From assembly GCF_028751545.1 (NCBI RefSeq), contig NZ_CP071867.1, positions 1,647,306-1,711,305 of the forward strand: 64,000 bases of DNA, in the 5' to 3' direction. This DNA is from Gilliamella sp. B3022. GTDB lineage: Bacteria > Pseudomonadota > Gammaproteobacteria > Enterobacterales > Orbaceae. Positions 1 through 10,254 of this stretch are shown here, piece by piece. The notes under the pieces are model-generated. The model ran no database searches and was not told the origin of the DNA. It was given only the letters and a program-made list of their open reading frames with translations. The stretch's first letter is position 1, and each line of letters starts with the position of its first letter. The translations under genes were made by a program, and so were the position numbers.

Positions 1-97
1 TTAAAAAATATCAAATCAATAATTAATATTTTGTTATTGATATTGTATTAATTATTCTTAAAATTATCACTCTCCATTAGTTTATAATATTATGTCA

Positions 98-1393
98 TTA
101 CATATATAAAGATCTTAATAGTGCTGTAGTACATATCACCATCAAAGCTCCTCCTAATCTTGTTGCAACTTGTGCAAATGGCATTAGGTTCATTCTATTT
201 GCCGTTGACAAAATAGCGACATCACCAGTTCCACCCATACCGCTTTGACATGATGAGATGATTGAGGCTTCGACGGGATACATTTTCAGCAAAAAACTAC
301 AGATAAAACCTGTCATTGAAACGGTAAATACTACAGAAATGATTGTGATAAAGTAAGGGATTGTTAGAACATTTACAACACTACCTAAATCAATATATAA
401 CAGACCTAAACCTGCCATTAATGGAAAGGTAAAATTACCCGAGATAAATTTATACCATTGCTGACTTCCACGTTCGACACTTTCGGGTAATAAACGAAAA
501 TATTTAACAAATGCCGTGGCAATAATCATTAATACGGGACCAGGAAAATGCGTTATCTTTTCTAAAATCATACCAAATATGAACAATGTGGCTAAAATCA
601 TCACCGCACCACTCATTGCTCTGGCATCTAATGATGTTTTATCTTCTTTTAATGCATCTGCTAACCCAGCAAATTCGATTTTTACCAGTTGTCCATGTCC
701 ACTTAAATGAGGCTTAATTTCACCAATTCGACTCATTATGGCAGTGAAGGTAATTGCAAAAAAGTTACCTACGACTGTTGCAGGAATTAATGCACTCACA
801 AATTTGTCATAATCTTGCTCAAGAATATTACTATAAGCGTTTGAAAGTTGTAATACCCCCTCACCAATTCCTCCCGCCATAACAGGCGAAACAGTATAGA
901 AAAATGCATGTTCCCAAGTGTCACCAAAAGCAACAGCAACACAGACACCAACTAAAGCAGCTAAACACATCCCAAGTAACATCGGAATCATCATACGAAT
1001 AAAACCGTGTATTAAAATGACTCTATGCATACCTAAAATACTACCACATACTAAGCTGGCAATATAAAAGAGTAGGAAATTAGAATCTTTCATTAACATT
1101 TTGACTGCTGTTAAAGTATTCGCATCAAAAACATCGTAATAAACGAATAGTGAAGGTACAATTAAGGACAAAATTGCTGGAGCTCCAAATTTTTTAAAAA
1201 AAGGGATATTTTGACCTACAGTTCCTAAAAACCATCCCAATGGTAAAATAACAGCAAATCCTCCAATCAATGTTTTTGGTAACATATCCAATTGGGCTGC
1301 AATAATTACAATAATTGAACAAATCACAAAAATGGGTAAGGGAAGCGATCCTACGTAAATTTTATTAATTTCGAAATCCTTTGTCATGTTCAT
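98..1393 (-). CDS. 2-hydroxycarboxylate:cation symporter (2HCT family, CitS/CimH/MaeN-like)
   Basis: Inner-membrane secondary transporter, 431 aa, with about ten or more hydrophobic segments. The two family signatures are visible: a GGIGEG loop at about residues 174-179 and a second reentrant-loop motif MGGTGD at about 386-391, followed by a conserved Arg near 412. Members of this family take up citrate, malate or both with Na+ or H+, often feeding anaerobic fermentation; the substrate cannot be decided from sequence alone. The start is supported by AAAGG seven bases upstream of the ATG. It lies alone, with no citrate lyase or malic enzyme gene beside it in the window, so it may simply import a plant or host dicarboxylate. 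Family assignment is firm, substrate open. Confidence 0.88.
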   Translation of the reverse strand: MNMTKDFEINKIYVGSLPLPIFVICSIIVIIAAQLDMLPKTLIGGFAVILPLGWFLGTVGQNIPFFKKFGAPAILSLIVPSLFVYYDVFDANTLTAVKMLMKDSNFLLFYIASLVCGSILGMHRVILIHGFIRMMIPMLLGMCLAALVGVCVAVAFGDTWEHAFFYTVSPVMAGGIGEGVLQLSNAYSNILEQDYDKFVSALIPATVVGNFFAITFTAIMSRIGEIKPHLSGHGQLVKIEFAGLADALKEDKTSLDARAMSGAVMILATLFIFGMILEKITHFPGPVLMIIATAFVKYFRLLPESVERGSQQWYKFISGNFTFPLMAGLGLLYIDLGSVVNVLTIPYFITIISVVFTVSMTGFICSFLLKMYPVEASIISSCQSGMGGTGDVAILSTANRMNLMPFAQVATRLGGALMVICTTALLRSLYM

Positions 1394-1818
1394 AACTCAA
1401 CCTTTTTATTGTGAAACTTCTCTTGGGAATTTTAAAACAGTATAATTGTTGACGCAAAATTCAGAAGAATAAGAAATTTATATAACTGATTTTGTAATTA
1501 ATGTAAGTTATTTAAGTTTTTCAAAATTTTTAAATTTGTTACATCATAGTCAATCAGGAAAAACTATCGAAGTAAGCACTCTTGCACCAACTCAATTTAT
1601 AAAAAGCGATAAATAATTTTACAACGATATTTGTTGGATTAAGTATGACTAAACCATATTCAATTGGAGGAAGAATTTGACTGGACATGTCAAAAAATAT
1701 TAATTGGAAATATTGTTGTATTAGCAGAGCATAATTAACATAACCAATAAAAAATCGGTAGTATTATTCAATAAAAAGTATTAAACAAGAATAAAATATA
1801 ATAGTATAATATTTATAT
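1394..1818. other. Intergenic region, no gene supported
   Basis: Very AT-rich spacer between the divergent ends of the transporter promoter side and the lipoprotein operon terminator. It must contain the transporter promoter. A short plus-strand reading beginning MTKPYSI at 1645 is stopped after 11 codons and is not accepted as a gene. No tRNA, repeat or ncRNA was recognised. Confidence 0.5.
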
Positions 1819-1843
1819 AAAAAAGACGGTAAAAGATACCGCC
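1819..1843 (-). terminator. Rho-independent terminator of the csgG-like operon
   Basis: Read on the minus strand, a GGCGGTA/TACCGTC stem with a short TCTT loop is followed by six T residues. It lies 50 bases past the stop codon of the DUF799 lipoprotein gene and so closes that three-gene operon. Confidence 0.75.
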
Positions 1844-1894
1844 TTGCATTCACAATAAATGATTTTATTTATATGAATTTGATTAAGGGTTAAC

Positions 1895-2560
1895 CTAATT
1901 TTCTACTTTAGTCGCTGCATAAGGCCCATATAAAATTCCATCTGCTTTTATTGGATTGGGAGTAAATAATCGTGCTGTAGCGACTCCAGAAATAGCAACA
2001 CTGTGATCTCTAACTGTATTCGTAATTTGTGTTATTGCGGCAGAAATTAGAGTTGAAATTAGGCTGTTGCTAGTTTGTTGGTTTTCTAAACTTGACGCTG
2101 AAGCAGAGCCAGTCCAAAGAATTTTTTCAGAACGAGCATCGACTAATTTTGCGTCTAATGTTACTCGTGTGTCACTTTGAATGATTTGATAATTTGTTCC
2201 ATAATTTTGAATATTAATAAATAAAACAGCATCAGGATTAAAAATTTTTCGTATTTTTGCTAAACTAACCGATTGAATCTCATCTGCAACGATTAAGCCA
2301 TTTTGTTTAAATACTTCATAAGTTAAGTTAACTGGAAAAACATAATACCCAGCTTCAGATAATGGAAATGTTACTTGTGAAAAAACACCAAAGCTGGCAC
2401 TCAATTCATTTGAATGATTGGTAGGTAATAATACCAATATAGATGCTGGTTTGCTTTCTTTAAATGCGGTGTAATCGTAGCTTCCTTTTTGTGTTGAGCA
2501 GCCAACTAGCATAAAAAGTGCCAATAAAGTTCCTAATAGAGCAATAATTTTATTCTTCAT
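1895..2560 (-). CDS. DUF799 (GNA1162-like) lipoprotein
   Basis: Outer-membrane-targeted lipoprotein, 221 aa, with a type II signal peptide ending at lipobox LVGC (Cys21). The body matches the DUF799/GNA1162 family, whose Neisseria member was studied as a surface-lipoprotein antigen and has a fold related to the N-terminal domain of TolB and to CsgG-like proteins. It is the last gene of a three-gene operon: CsgG-like, DUF4810, DUF799, with only three bases between it and the preceding gene. The tight conservation of this trio in other proteobacteria suggests the three lipoproteins form one envelope complex. Function is unknown; the family call is confident. Confidence 0.85.
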   Translation of the reverse strand: MKNKIIALLGTLLALFMLVGCSTQKGSYDYTAFKESKPASILVLLPTNHSNELSASFGVFSQVTFPLSEAGYYVFPVNLTYEVFKQNGLIVADEIQSVSLAKIRKIFNPDAVLFINIQNYGTNYQIIQSDTRVTLDAKLVDARSEKILWTGSASASSLENQQTSNSLISTLISAAITQITNTVRDHSVAISGVATARLFTPNPIKADGILYGPYAATKVEN

Positions 2561-2563
2561 TAA

Positions 2564-2923
2564 TTAATGTCCTTGATATTTGTGTTCAACAAACTTAATA
2601 AAGTTTTTGGACTCTGGAAAAAGTGATTTTTCTAACTCAAATTGTTCCATAGCTTTATTATTGTTTCCTACAGTTGTATATAACAATCCTAAATGAGCAT
2701 GTAATCCTGGAGGAATAGGTTTATTGGCTGATTTTGCTTTTTCAATGGTTTTTTCTAGAGCTTTAATTTGTTCAGAATGGCTTGATTTATCTGATAGGTT
2801 ATAGTTATAAAGATTTTCTTGATAACCCTCCCAATAATAGATTGTTTTCGAGGATTGGCAACCGCTTAATAACAACAAAACTCCTGAAAACAATAAATAT
2901 GTAATATATTGTTTTTTTAACAT
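2564..2923 (-). CDS. DUF4810 lipoprotein with TPR-like helices
   Basis: Small lipoprotein, 119 aa, with signal peptide and lipobox LLSGC (Cys22). The remaining 95 residues are helical and charged, including a stretch near residues 75-110 (LGLLYTTVGNNNKAMEQFEL) that reads like a single TPR repeat. This is the DUF4810 family, found between csgG-like and DUF799 genes. Spacing is 34 bases from the upstream csgG-like gene and 3 bases to the downstream gene, so all three are almost certainly co-transcribed. A role as the helical adaptor in a CsgG-like pore complex is inference only. Confidence 0.8.
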   Translation of the reverse strand: MLKKQYITYLLFSGVLLLLSGCQSSKTIYYWEGYQENLYNYNLSDKSSHSEQIKALEKTIEKAKSANKPIPPGLHAHLGLLYTTVGNNNKAMEQFELEKSLFPESKNFIKFVEHKYQGH

Positions 2924-2957
2924 TATAATAATCCTTTAATAATTAAAATCTAATTTT

Positions 2958-3629
2958 TTATTTAGTTGCAGGTTTCCATGCACCGTAATTTATTCCATTA
3001 ACGAGATTATTAATCGCCTCTCGAATAGCGAGATCTAGTACTTTTCCGTTAAGAGTGGAATCATAACTAGCCTTACCACCAAAACCTATAATTTCACGAT
3101 TGGATAAACTGTATTCACCTGCTCCTTGCACACTGTAAACCACTTGAGATGTATTAATATCTATGATGTTCAAATTAACTTTAGCATAAGCAATTTGCTG
3201 TTTACCTTTTCCAAGAATTCCCCATAACTGATGATCACCCACTTCTTTGCGTCCGAACTCAGTGACATCACCAGAAATAATGTAATTGGCACCAATTATG
3301 TTTTGTTTTTGTTTTTTATAATTCGCTTCAGCAGCTAGTTCACCCATATTTGTTCTATCTAATACATTGAAATGATTTGTTTGCTGTAAATGACTGATGA
3401 GTAATGTTTTTGATTGATTACCAAGTCTATCAATACCATCTGAAAATATACCATTTTGATAATTTGAACGGTTTTCGAATTTACCTATGGCAATATTGGT
3501 TTTTACACCATTATATTGTGAGTTATAACTATTGACTGTTGGGGATACGATGGTTTTTGATGACTCTTGAGCACAACCCATTAATAAACTACTAAAAATA
3601 ATAATTCCAACTAATTGTTTTTTTTCCAT
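2958..3629 (-). CDS. CsgG/HfaB-family lipoprotein
   Basis: Outer-membrane lipoprotein of 223 aa; lipobox LLMGC puts the acylated Cys near residue 19. The mature part carries the CsgG-family pattern: an opening strand ending IAIGKFENRS, a central LLISHLQQTNHFNVLDRTN segment, an ANYIISGDVTEF strand and a C-terminal helix AIREAINNLVNGI. CsgG itself is the nonameric curli export pore, but no curli genes (csgA, B, E, F) occur here. Instead this gene heads the widespread CsgG-DUF4810-DUF799 operon, so it probably forms a distinct envelope assembly. First gene of the operon; promoter should lie in the 3630-4116 spacer. Confidence 0.85.
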   Translation of the reverse strand: MEKKQLVGIIIFSSLLMGCAQESSKTIVSPTVNSYNSQYNGVKTNIAIGKFENRSNYQNGIFSDGIDRLGNQSKTLLISHLQQTNHFNVLDRTNMGELAAEANYKKQKQNIIGANYIISGDVTEFGRKEVGDHQLWGILGKGKQQIAYAKVNLNIIDINTSQVVYSVQGAGEYSLSNREIIGFGGKASYDSTLNGKVLDLAIREAINNLVNGINYGAWKPATK

Positions 3630-4116
3630 TGCTTATTTTTTCCTTTTATTGCGTAATAAATCTTTAGTAATAAATAATAATATAGTAATTAGAACCATTA
3701 TCAATAATAATTTAGTCATTATTATTATAATTTAATTAATCGATTGTTAAATTATTTAATATGTTATATAAGTTGGTTTTAATTTTGTGAAACGGATATA
3801 TCCTTTAAATGAATGCATTACTATGAAATGACATATTTAATGTTAGTTATATTAGCAATAACATAACCATAATCTTGATACGAGTTATTTTTGGAATATG
3901 TAAAAATAATCTCAATAAAGAGGAGGGAAGACGGTGGTGTTATCTGATTTACAATAGAAAGTTCATATAATTTAAAACGATAGTTATTAAACTATTAACA
4001 TATTGCATTGAGTGAATTTATTGTATCACCAAAAATAGTTACCTAATTAAAAAATATACTTAAATGTATACTTAATCTCAAACTTTTTTACAAAATTGTT
4101 ATGCATGATGACAACA
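3630..4116. other. Intergenic region, promoter side of csgG-like operon
   Basis: AT-rich 487-base spacer between the lipoprotein gene at 4117 and the csgG-like gene. It should contain the csgG-like promoter. I found no supported ORF, RNA gene, repeat or clear terminator. A plus-strand AAAGAGGAGGGAAG run near 3917-3930 looks like a ribosome-binding site but no reading frame of useful length follows it. Confidence 0.45.
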
Positions 4117-4704
4117 TTATTGACGTTCTAAACACTCGTGAATTTTAGCAACTTCTTTATTTAGAGACTCAATAACGAGATCAGGATGAGCTCTTGCAAC
4201 AGTTTTGATATTTTCAAATCCATCATTTACTGATGAACCAGAATATTGCTGAGCTTGCTTAATATTACTAAATAGATAATTGATATCATTTTTGTTACGA
4301 GTCGCAGTTAAAGTATAACTTACAAAATATTTTGAATAATATTGATAATTTGTTACAGCACTAGCAACAACATTATTACCTTCAACAAGTTTTATTGTTT
4401 CGCCACCGCTAACAGTGATTGATTGATGATTAGGCATATTGTAATAAGACCACCAATGTGAACCATAATAATTCTCATTAATGAGCACTACTGGACTATT
4501 ATCAAGTTCTTGAGCGATGCAGAGCGATAATGAAGAGCGAAGTGCGGTGATAGGTTTTGAAATACTGTATTTTTTTAATATATCTATGCCAGACGTGTTT
4601 TGACCTATTTCGACTCCCTCAGTTTTATAAATTAACATCATTTTTTGAGAGGTACAGCCAGTTAGCAAAGCAAATATTGTTAAAATCCCAATTAAATTTT
4701 TCAT
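4117..4704 (-). CDS. Uncharacterised lipoprotein
   Basis: About 195 aa from the chosen start. A longer frame begins at 4815, but the internal Met at 4704 opens a canonical lipoprotein signal (MKNLIGILTIFALLTGC, Cys17) and is preceded by AAGGG at good spacing, so this start is preferred. The mature protein is mixed alpha/beta with two Cys; it has a repeated Tyr/Ser-rich section (NYYGSHWWSYYN) and ends in a charged helix. It resembles no family I can name with confidence. The CsgG-like lipoprotein operon lies downstream on the same strand but 487 bases away, so co-transcription is uncertain. Real gene very likely, function unknown. Confidence 0.7.
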   Translation of the reverse strand: MKNLIGILTIFALLTGCTSQKMMLIYKTEGVEIGQNTSGIDILKKYSISKPITALRSSLSLCIAQELDNSPVVLINENYYGSHWWSYYNMPNHQSITVSGGETIKLVEGNNVVASAVTNYQYYSKYFVSYTLTATRNKNDINYLFSNIKQAQQYSGSSVNDGFENIKTVARAHPDLVIESLNKEVAKIHECLERQ

Positions 4705-4884
4705 GCAACGCCCTTTGTAGAATAAGCCAACTAATTCTAGTTGTTTACCAATTGATTTATTAGTGTCTGTAAAAGCAATAAGAATAATAATCAAAAATAG
4801 GTTATTTATTAGCATTAATTCAATAAGATATACTATTAAAATAACAATTTAGATATGAGAGAAAATAGCATTTTTCTCATTATT

Positions 4885-5589
4885 TTACATCTCTTTACCT
4901 CGTAATTTTCGAGATAATTTTTTAAATCCATGGGTGAATTTTTTTATTGCCATCGCCATAACAGGGACTTTGATTTTGATGTTAAAACGTTCTTTTAACT
5001 CGATTGCATCATTGGCCTTCGTTAACCAAATAAAACCTGAATTGGTTAAATCAATTGCTTTAATCTTTCCTTCAGGTGTTAAAATAAAATTACCGCCATG
5101 TACATCATTTGAAACCAAATTATAACTATGTAATTTTTCAATACAGTTCTTTACTTGAACACCATATTTATTCATTTCTTCCCATTTCAAGGAACGACCT
5201 TCCACAAAATTGAATATCATATAGTGACGTTGAGTTTTTTTATCAAAAGCTACCAAGTATAGCTCATAAGCGATGTCACATTTATCAAGTGAAATTTTTG
5301 CTAACTTATGAATTAAATTGAAATAAAAATCACCAGTCATCATGGCAATAATACGACGCTCTAAACGCTTCTCTACACCTCCATCGATCTTAAAAATAAA
5401 TTTGCTTTGATTATGATTTATTAAATAAGTATATCGCTCCAACTTATCACTGGGGTCAAGAAGCTCATGATGTCCTTCTTCTGCCAAAAATTGGTCAAAA
5501 AGGTTTAAATAGTTGATTTCATCATTTTGCACATACGCGAACTTTATATCACCGCGTTCGATTTCAATAATGTTTGCAAAGTTATTCAA
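4885..5589 (-). CDS. waaY: LPS core heptose(II) kinase, WaaY/RfaY family
   Basis: Cytoplasmic kinase of 234 aa, the usual WaaY length, expected to phosphorylate the second heptose of the LPS inner core. The kinase-like active site is visible as LVSNDVHGGNFIL near residues 158-170 (catalytic Asp with the following Asn) and IKAIDLTNSG near 177-186 (metal-binding Asp). Start is a TTG: an in-frame stop lies two codons upstream and the first internal ATG would remove the N-terminal lobe, while GGGA sits about eight bases before the TTG. It stands alone, away from waaP-waaG at 51-53 kb, so core-modification genes are dispersed. Family call good; WaaY rather than another small LPS kinase is likely but not certain. 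Confidence 0.75.
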   Translation of the reverse strand: MNNFANIIEIERGDIKFAYVQNDEINYLNLFDQFLAEEGHHELLDPSDKLERYTYLINHNQSKFIFKIDGGVEKRLERRIIAMMTGDFYFNLIHKLAKISLDKCDIAYELYLVAFDKKTQRHYMIFNFVEGRSLKWEEMNKYGVQVKNCIEKLHSYNLVSNDVHGGNFILTPEGKIKAIDLTNSGFIWLTKANDAIELKERFNIKIKVPVMAMAIKKFTHGFKKLSRKLRGKEM

Positions 5590-6525
5590 ATTTTAAGTCC
5601 CAAGATGTATCAAAAAATTGGTTTATCTTAAACACTATCAAGCATAAAGTAAATGAAACAGTCGATTTTTAAGGTAGGTACAAGTTGATAGACGCAAAGA
5701 GATTAGATAATACTCTCAGTGCTTCTATTTTAATATACAAATAAAGTATGTATAAATCTCGTCTCATCAATAACTAATAGTAATGCATTTCTATATACGG
5801 GTGAGTACCTAAAAATGTAAATTTTCTAACTTTAAATAGATAACATCATTTTTTCTATAAACGTGAAATTATTCACTTTAATGATGATTCATCACAGATT
5901 TATCTTTAATTATTTAAAAAATTTGAGGTAATTTTGTCAACAAATCAACGGTGTTAGGGCAGAAGTTATTGGTGAGATTGTCAAAAGGTAAAAATGTTTA
6001 CAACCCTGGAATAAGGGATAGATGGATTACCGCCATACGTGTCCCTTGTTTTACAGTGATTAACTTTACTAATGGTTAAGGAGTGAATGTTAAAGTTATT
6101 GCTGATATTTAGCGTACCAAGAAATGGTTATTAGTATTCACATGAGTTACTTTTTGATCAATTTTTCATTTTTTATTTATGTTACTAATTCAATAAGAAT
6201 GCCAAACTATTTTTTCCTCAAAAAAATAAAGGAGATCATTTTGTTTTAAAAATATCAATTTTTATTTTATTGGTTATACTGAAACTCTTTGGACTGTATT
6301 ACAGCTATTTTAAGGTTGATTTGATTCTAATCTCTTACATTAAAATAAATAAACTAAACTAAACTAAATTAATTGCAAAAACATTAAAAAATGTGGCTTT
6401 TGTTTAAGCGTATGTTAATCAGCAAATAAATTGGTTAATGCTTTTGTATACCATTAGTATTGTAAATGTTGAAAATAATTTTGCAGTTACAAATTCCTAA
6501 AATTCTTATCAATTTATTAATTAAC
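5590..6525. other. Long intergenic region with a degenerate coding trace
   Basis: No intact gene in 936 bases. On the plus strand between about 5972 and 6152 one frame reads SKGKNVYNPGIRDRWITAIR, then VPCFTVINFTNG, a stop, then GVNVKVIADI, another stop, then RTKKWLLVFT. The unbiased, protein-like composition suggests the corpse of a coding region, but I do not recognise the family. Elsewhere the spacer is AT-rich with T and A runs, including ACTAAACTAAACTAAATTAA near 6354-6373. The waaY promoter must lie at the left edge. Confidence 0.4.
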
Positions 6526-6822
6526 TTATTGATTAATAGTAGTTAATAATTTCGCTAAGTCTGGAGCGTTTACCACCAATTGTTCTTTTTTCTGTTTGGA
6601 AAGTTGTTTTATATGATACTCCAGCTTTAAAGCTGTTGCTTTATCGCCAACATGTAGTTGGTAAACAATACGAAGATCTTTATGACCTTTTAAATATTTA
6701 GCACCACTTCCATTTTGATGCTGATGCAAACGCCTAACCACATCGGTTGTGATTCCTGTATATAAAGATTGTTTAGCGGTTCTTATAATATATAGAAACC
6801 ATGTCACAGTTTTACTTTGCAT
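6526..6822 (-). CDS. yhbQ: GIY-YIG nuclease-fold protein, YhbQ/UPF0213 family
   Basis: Short protein (98 aa) made almost wholly of a GIY-YIG domain: [20 protein letters not shown] supplies the LYII/YTG core, followed by [18 protein letters not shown] with the conserved Arg and the Gly-Ala-Lys-Tyr turn. YhbQ relatives are proposed DNA-repair or structure-specific nucleases; the cellular role is not settled. A TTG codon at 6828 could also start the frame, but ATG at 6822 gives the usual length; neither has a strong ribosome-binding site. It follows srkA by about 45 bases on the same strand and may be co-transcribed with engB-srkA. Confidence 0.85.
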   Translation of the reverse strand: MQSKTVTWFLYIIRTAKQSLYTGITTDVVRRLHQHQNGSGAKYLKGHKDLRIVYQLHVGDKATALKLEYHIKQLSKQKKEQLVVNAPDLAKLLTTINQ

Positions 6823-6866
6823 AATCAATAATGTTGTTACTTATCATTTTGTTCATTAATATGTTC

Positions 6867-7853
6867 TTAACACATTGACATTAATTGTAAAGGTGGCGCA
6901 GTAAGCGCATTTATCTGTTGATTGAATTCTGATAATTGTCGGTGCCAATAATCGACATCGGTTATCCATGAAAAGGCAGTAGGAAAGGCAGGATCTTTCC
7001 ATCGTTCTACGATCCAAGCTAATTGATGCACCATTCGCATAGTTCGTAAAGGTTCAATTAGTTTGAGTTGTCCTTTATCAAAATTATAAAACTCTTGATA
7101 CAATTCAATCAATTCTTCTAATTGTAAGCGCTGAGCTTGTTGGTTTCCATATAACAGCATCCAAAGATCTTGAATTGCTGGACCATTACGAGAATCATCA
7201 AAATCCACAAGCGTAGCACTATCGCGCCATAAAATATTGCCTGCATGGCAATCAGCATGTAAGCGTATAGGTTGCCAATCAGTATGCCAATATTGTTCAA
7301 CTGTTTTGATAAGCTTTGCTAATACAGTTTTAAGATCAAGTTGTATATTTTTGGGAATATAGGCCGATGATAATAGGATATCTTGTGGACGATAAAGATA
7401 CTCTTCAAGTCCAATAATTGGACGGTATGAGAAAGTTTGTGTTGCACCAATTTGATGAATTCGACCAATCAAAGTACCTACCGACTCCATTTGATTTCGA
7501 TTATCTATCTCATAGGGTCTACCACCAAAACTAGGAAATAAAGCAAACAAATAACCTTGATACTCATGTAATGTATTATTATTATGTGCAATTGGCGATA
7601 CTACAGGAATATCAGCAAGGTATAGCTGTTCTGTAAACTTGTGTTCTTCGACTATTTGTTCTCGACTCCAACGATGGGGGCGATAAAATTTAGCAACATA
7701 ACGTTTATGTTCTTCATCGTGAAATTGATAGACGCGATTTTCATAACTATTTAAAGCAGTTAAACCCGAATTTATATAAATGCCAATTGAAGATAAACTC
7801 TTGACAATAAGATCGGGTGATAAAAATTGAAATGAAAATGCTGAACTATCCAT
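6867..7853 (-). CDS. srkA: Stress response Ser/Thr protein kinase SrkA (YihE)
   Basis: Cytoplasmic kinase of 328 aa, close along its whole length to E. coli SrkA/YihE, which counters programmed death under envelope and oxidative stress. Visible hallmarks are LNSYENRVYQF (N-terminal lobe), RLHADCHAGNILWR (catalytic Asp-Asn loop) and LVDFDDSRNGP (metal-binding Asp). The upstream in-frame Met at 7892 was rejected: Met at 7853 matches the family start (M-D-S-S-A-F) and has GAGAGG nine bases before it, and the longer form would overlap engB. It sits 16 bases after engB on the same strand. In E. coli srkA is followed by dsbA; that gene is absent here. Confidence 0.92.
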   Translation of the reverse strand: MDSSAFSFQFLSPDLIVKSLSSIGIYINSGLTALNSYENRVYQFHDEEHKRYVAKFYRPHRWSREQIVEEHKFTEQLYLADIPVVSPIAHNNNTLHEYQGYLFALFPSFGGRPYEIDNRNQMESVGTLIGRIHQIGATQTFSYRPIIGLEEYLYRPQDILLSSAYIPKNIQLDLKTVLAKLIKTVEQYWHTDWQPIRLHADCHAGNILWRDSATLVDFDDSRNGPAIQDLWMLLYGNQQAQRLQLEELIELYQEFYNFDKGQLKLIEPLRTMRMVHQLAWIVERWKDPAFPTAFSWITDVDYWHRQLSEFNQQINALTAPPLQLMSMC

Positions 7854-7869
7854 TGAATGATTCCTCTCG

Positions 7870-8481
7870 TTATTGTTGATTAAACCATTCATCTAATTTT
7901 TGTTTTAACGCTTCAAGTCCTACTCGTTTAGGAGAGGAAAAAGGCGTGACAGTAATATCACCTTGGAAAGGTAAAATAGCCTCTTTTACCATATTGACCT
8001 GTTTTTTAACTGCACCAGAAGCAAGTTTATCCGCTTTAGTGAGTAATAACATGACTGGGATTTCTACTGAAACTGCCCAATGAATCATCTGTTGATCTAA
8101 ATCTTTTAGAGGATGTCTTATATCCATTAAAACCACTAATCCCAATAAACTTTCGCGTTTTTGTAAATATTCTCCTAGTGATTTTTGCCATTGACGTTTT
8201 ATTGCTTCAGGAACCTGAGCATAACCATAACCCGGTAAGTCCACTAATCGGCAATTTGTTTCTACCTCAAAAAGGTTGATTAATTGTGTCCGTCCCGGTG
8301 TTTTACTTGTACGAGCTAAAGACTTCTGGTTGGTTAATGTGTTGAGTGCACTGGATTTACCTGCATTCGATCTGCCAGCAAATGCTACTTCTACACCACT
8401 GTCACTTGGTAAATGAGAAATATCAGGTGCACTTAAGATAAAATGTGTTTTTGCATAATTTAATGGACGAATATCAGTCAT
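7870..8481 (-). CDS. engB: Ribosome biogenesis GTPase EngB (YihA)
   Basis: Essential-type TRAFAC GTPase, 203 aa, needed for large-subunit ribosome assembly and cell division. The G motifs are in order: G1 [12 protein letters not shown] at about residues 36-47, G2 TPGRTQ, G3 DLPGYG and G4 TKAD. Length and layout are normal for the family. It is the first gene of a likely engB-srkA(-yhbQ) unit, and is separated from argD by 67 bases on the same strand. Confidence 0.95.
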   Translation of the reverse strand: MTDIRPLNYAKTHFILSAPDISHLPSDSGVEVAFAGRSNAGKSSALNTLTNQKSLARTSKTPGRTQLINLFEVETNCRLVDLPGYGYAQVPEAIKRQWQKSLGEYLQKRESLLGLVVLMDIRHPLKDLDQQMIHWAVSVEIPVMLLLTKADKLASGAVKKQVNMVKEAILPFQGDITVTPFSSPKRVGLEALKQKLDEWFNQQ

Positions 8482-8548
8482 AAAAAGTATCCTTTAAATG
8501 CTATAATGGCACTTAATTGATTTAAATGCCGCTACTGTATAGAAAAAC

Positions 8549-9799
<1,251 letters not shown>

Positions 9800-9828
9800 T
9801 TATTTTATGCTAATTAATTTTTGAGTAA

Positions 9829-9867
9829 AGTAAATAATTATTCAAATATAATGAATTAATATTCATA
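9829..9867 (-). promoter_or_regulatory. Tandem ArgR operators (ARG boxes) upstream of argD
   Basis: Two sequences fit the ArgR half-site rule TnAAT-WWWW-ATTnA with no mismatch: TAAATAATTATTCA at 9831-9844 and TGAATTAATATTCA at 9852-9865. Taken as 18-bp boxes they are separated by exactly 3 bp, the 21-bp centre spacing known for ArgR hexamer sites. They end 69 bases before the argD start codon. Confidence 0.85.
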
Positions 9868-9976
9868 TGTAAAAAATATTTAAATTTAAAACCTATTCAT
9901 TAATTTGCTTCTTTTCTATAATTATTTTCAGGTATAATCAAATTATGTTGGTTAATTGCACTTAAAAGAGTTAAAA

Positions 9977-10246
9977 ATGAGTCGTATTATTTATTGCCAT
10001 TATTTAAAAAAAGAAGCAGATGGTTTAGATTTTCAGCTTTATCCAGGTGAACTTGGTAAGCGTATTTTCAATGAAATATCAAAACTTGCATGGCAAGAAT
10101 GGCTCAAAAAGCAAACTATGTTAATTAACGAAAATAAACTTAATATGATGAATCCTGAGCATCGTAAACAAATTGAAACGGAAATGGTTAAATTTTTATT
10201 TGAAGGTGAAGAGATTGTTATTAATGGATATAAACCCCAAAACTGA
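9977..10246 (+). CDS. yggX: Fe(2+)-trafficking protein YggX
   Basis: Small cytoplasmic protein, 89 aa, that protects Fe-S enzymes from oxidative damage and helps iron handling. It begins [20 protein letters not shown] with the conserved redox Cys7, followed by the PGELGKRIF motif and the NPEHRK helix. The frame extends seven codons upstream to a TTG, but ATG at 9977 fits the family and has AGAG before it. A TATAAT at 9933-9938 may be its promoter -10. mltC follows after eight bases, the same pair as in E. coli; mutY, which precedes them there, is missing here. Confidence 0.95.
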   Translation: MSRIIYCHYLKKEADGLDFQLYPGELGKRIFNEISKLAWQEWLKKQTMLINENKLNMMNPEHRKQIETEMVKFLFEGEEIVINGYKPQN

Positions 10247-10254
10247 GGTATAAC

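Noticed and set aside
1645-1722. Plus-strand MTKPYSI start resembling IS630-type transposase N-termini
   Set aside because: Stops after 11 codons and no further transposase motifs or inverted repeats were found.
6354-6373. ACTAAACTAAACTAAATTAA tandem-like run as a repeat array or CRISPR
   Set aside because: Only about four short imperfect units without spacers; a simple-sequence tract.
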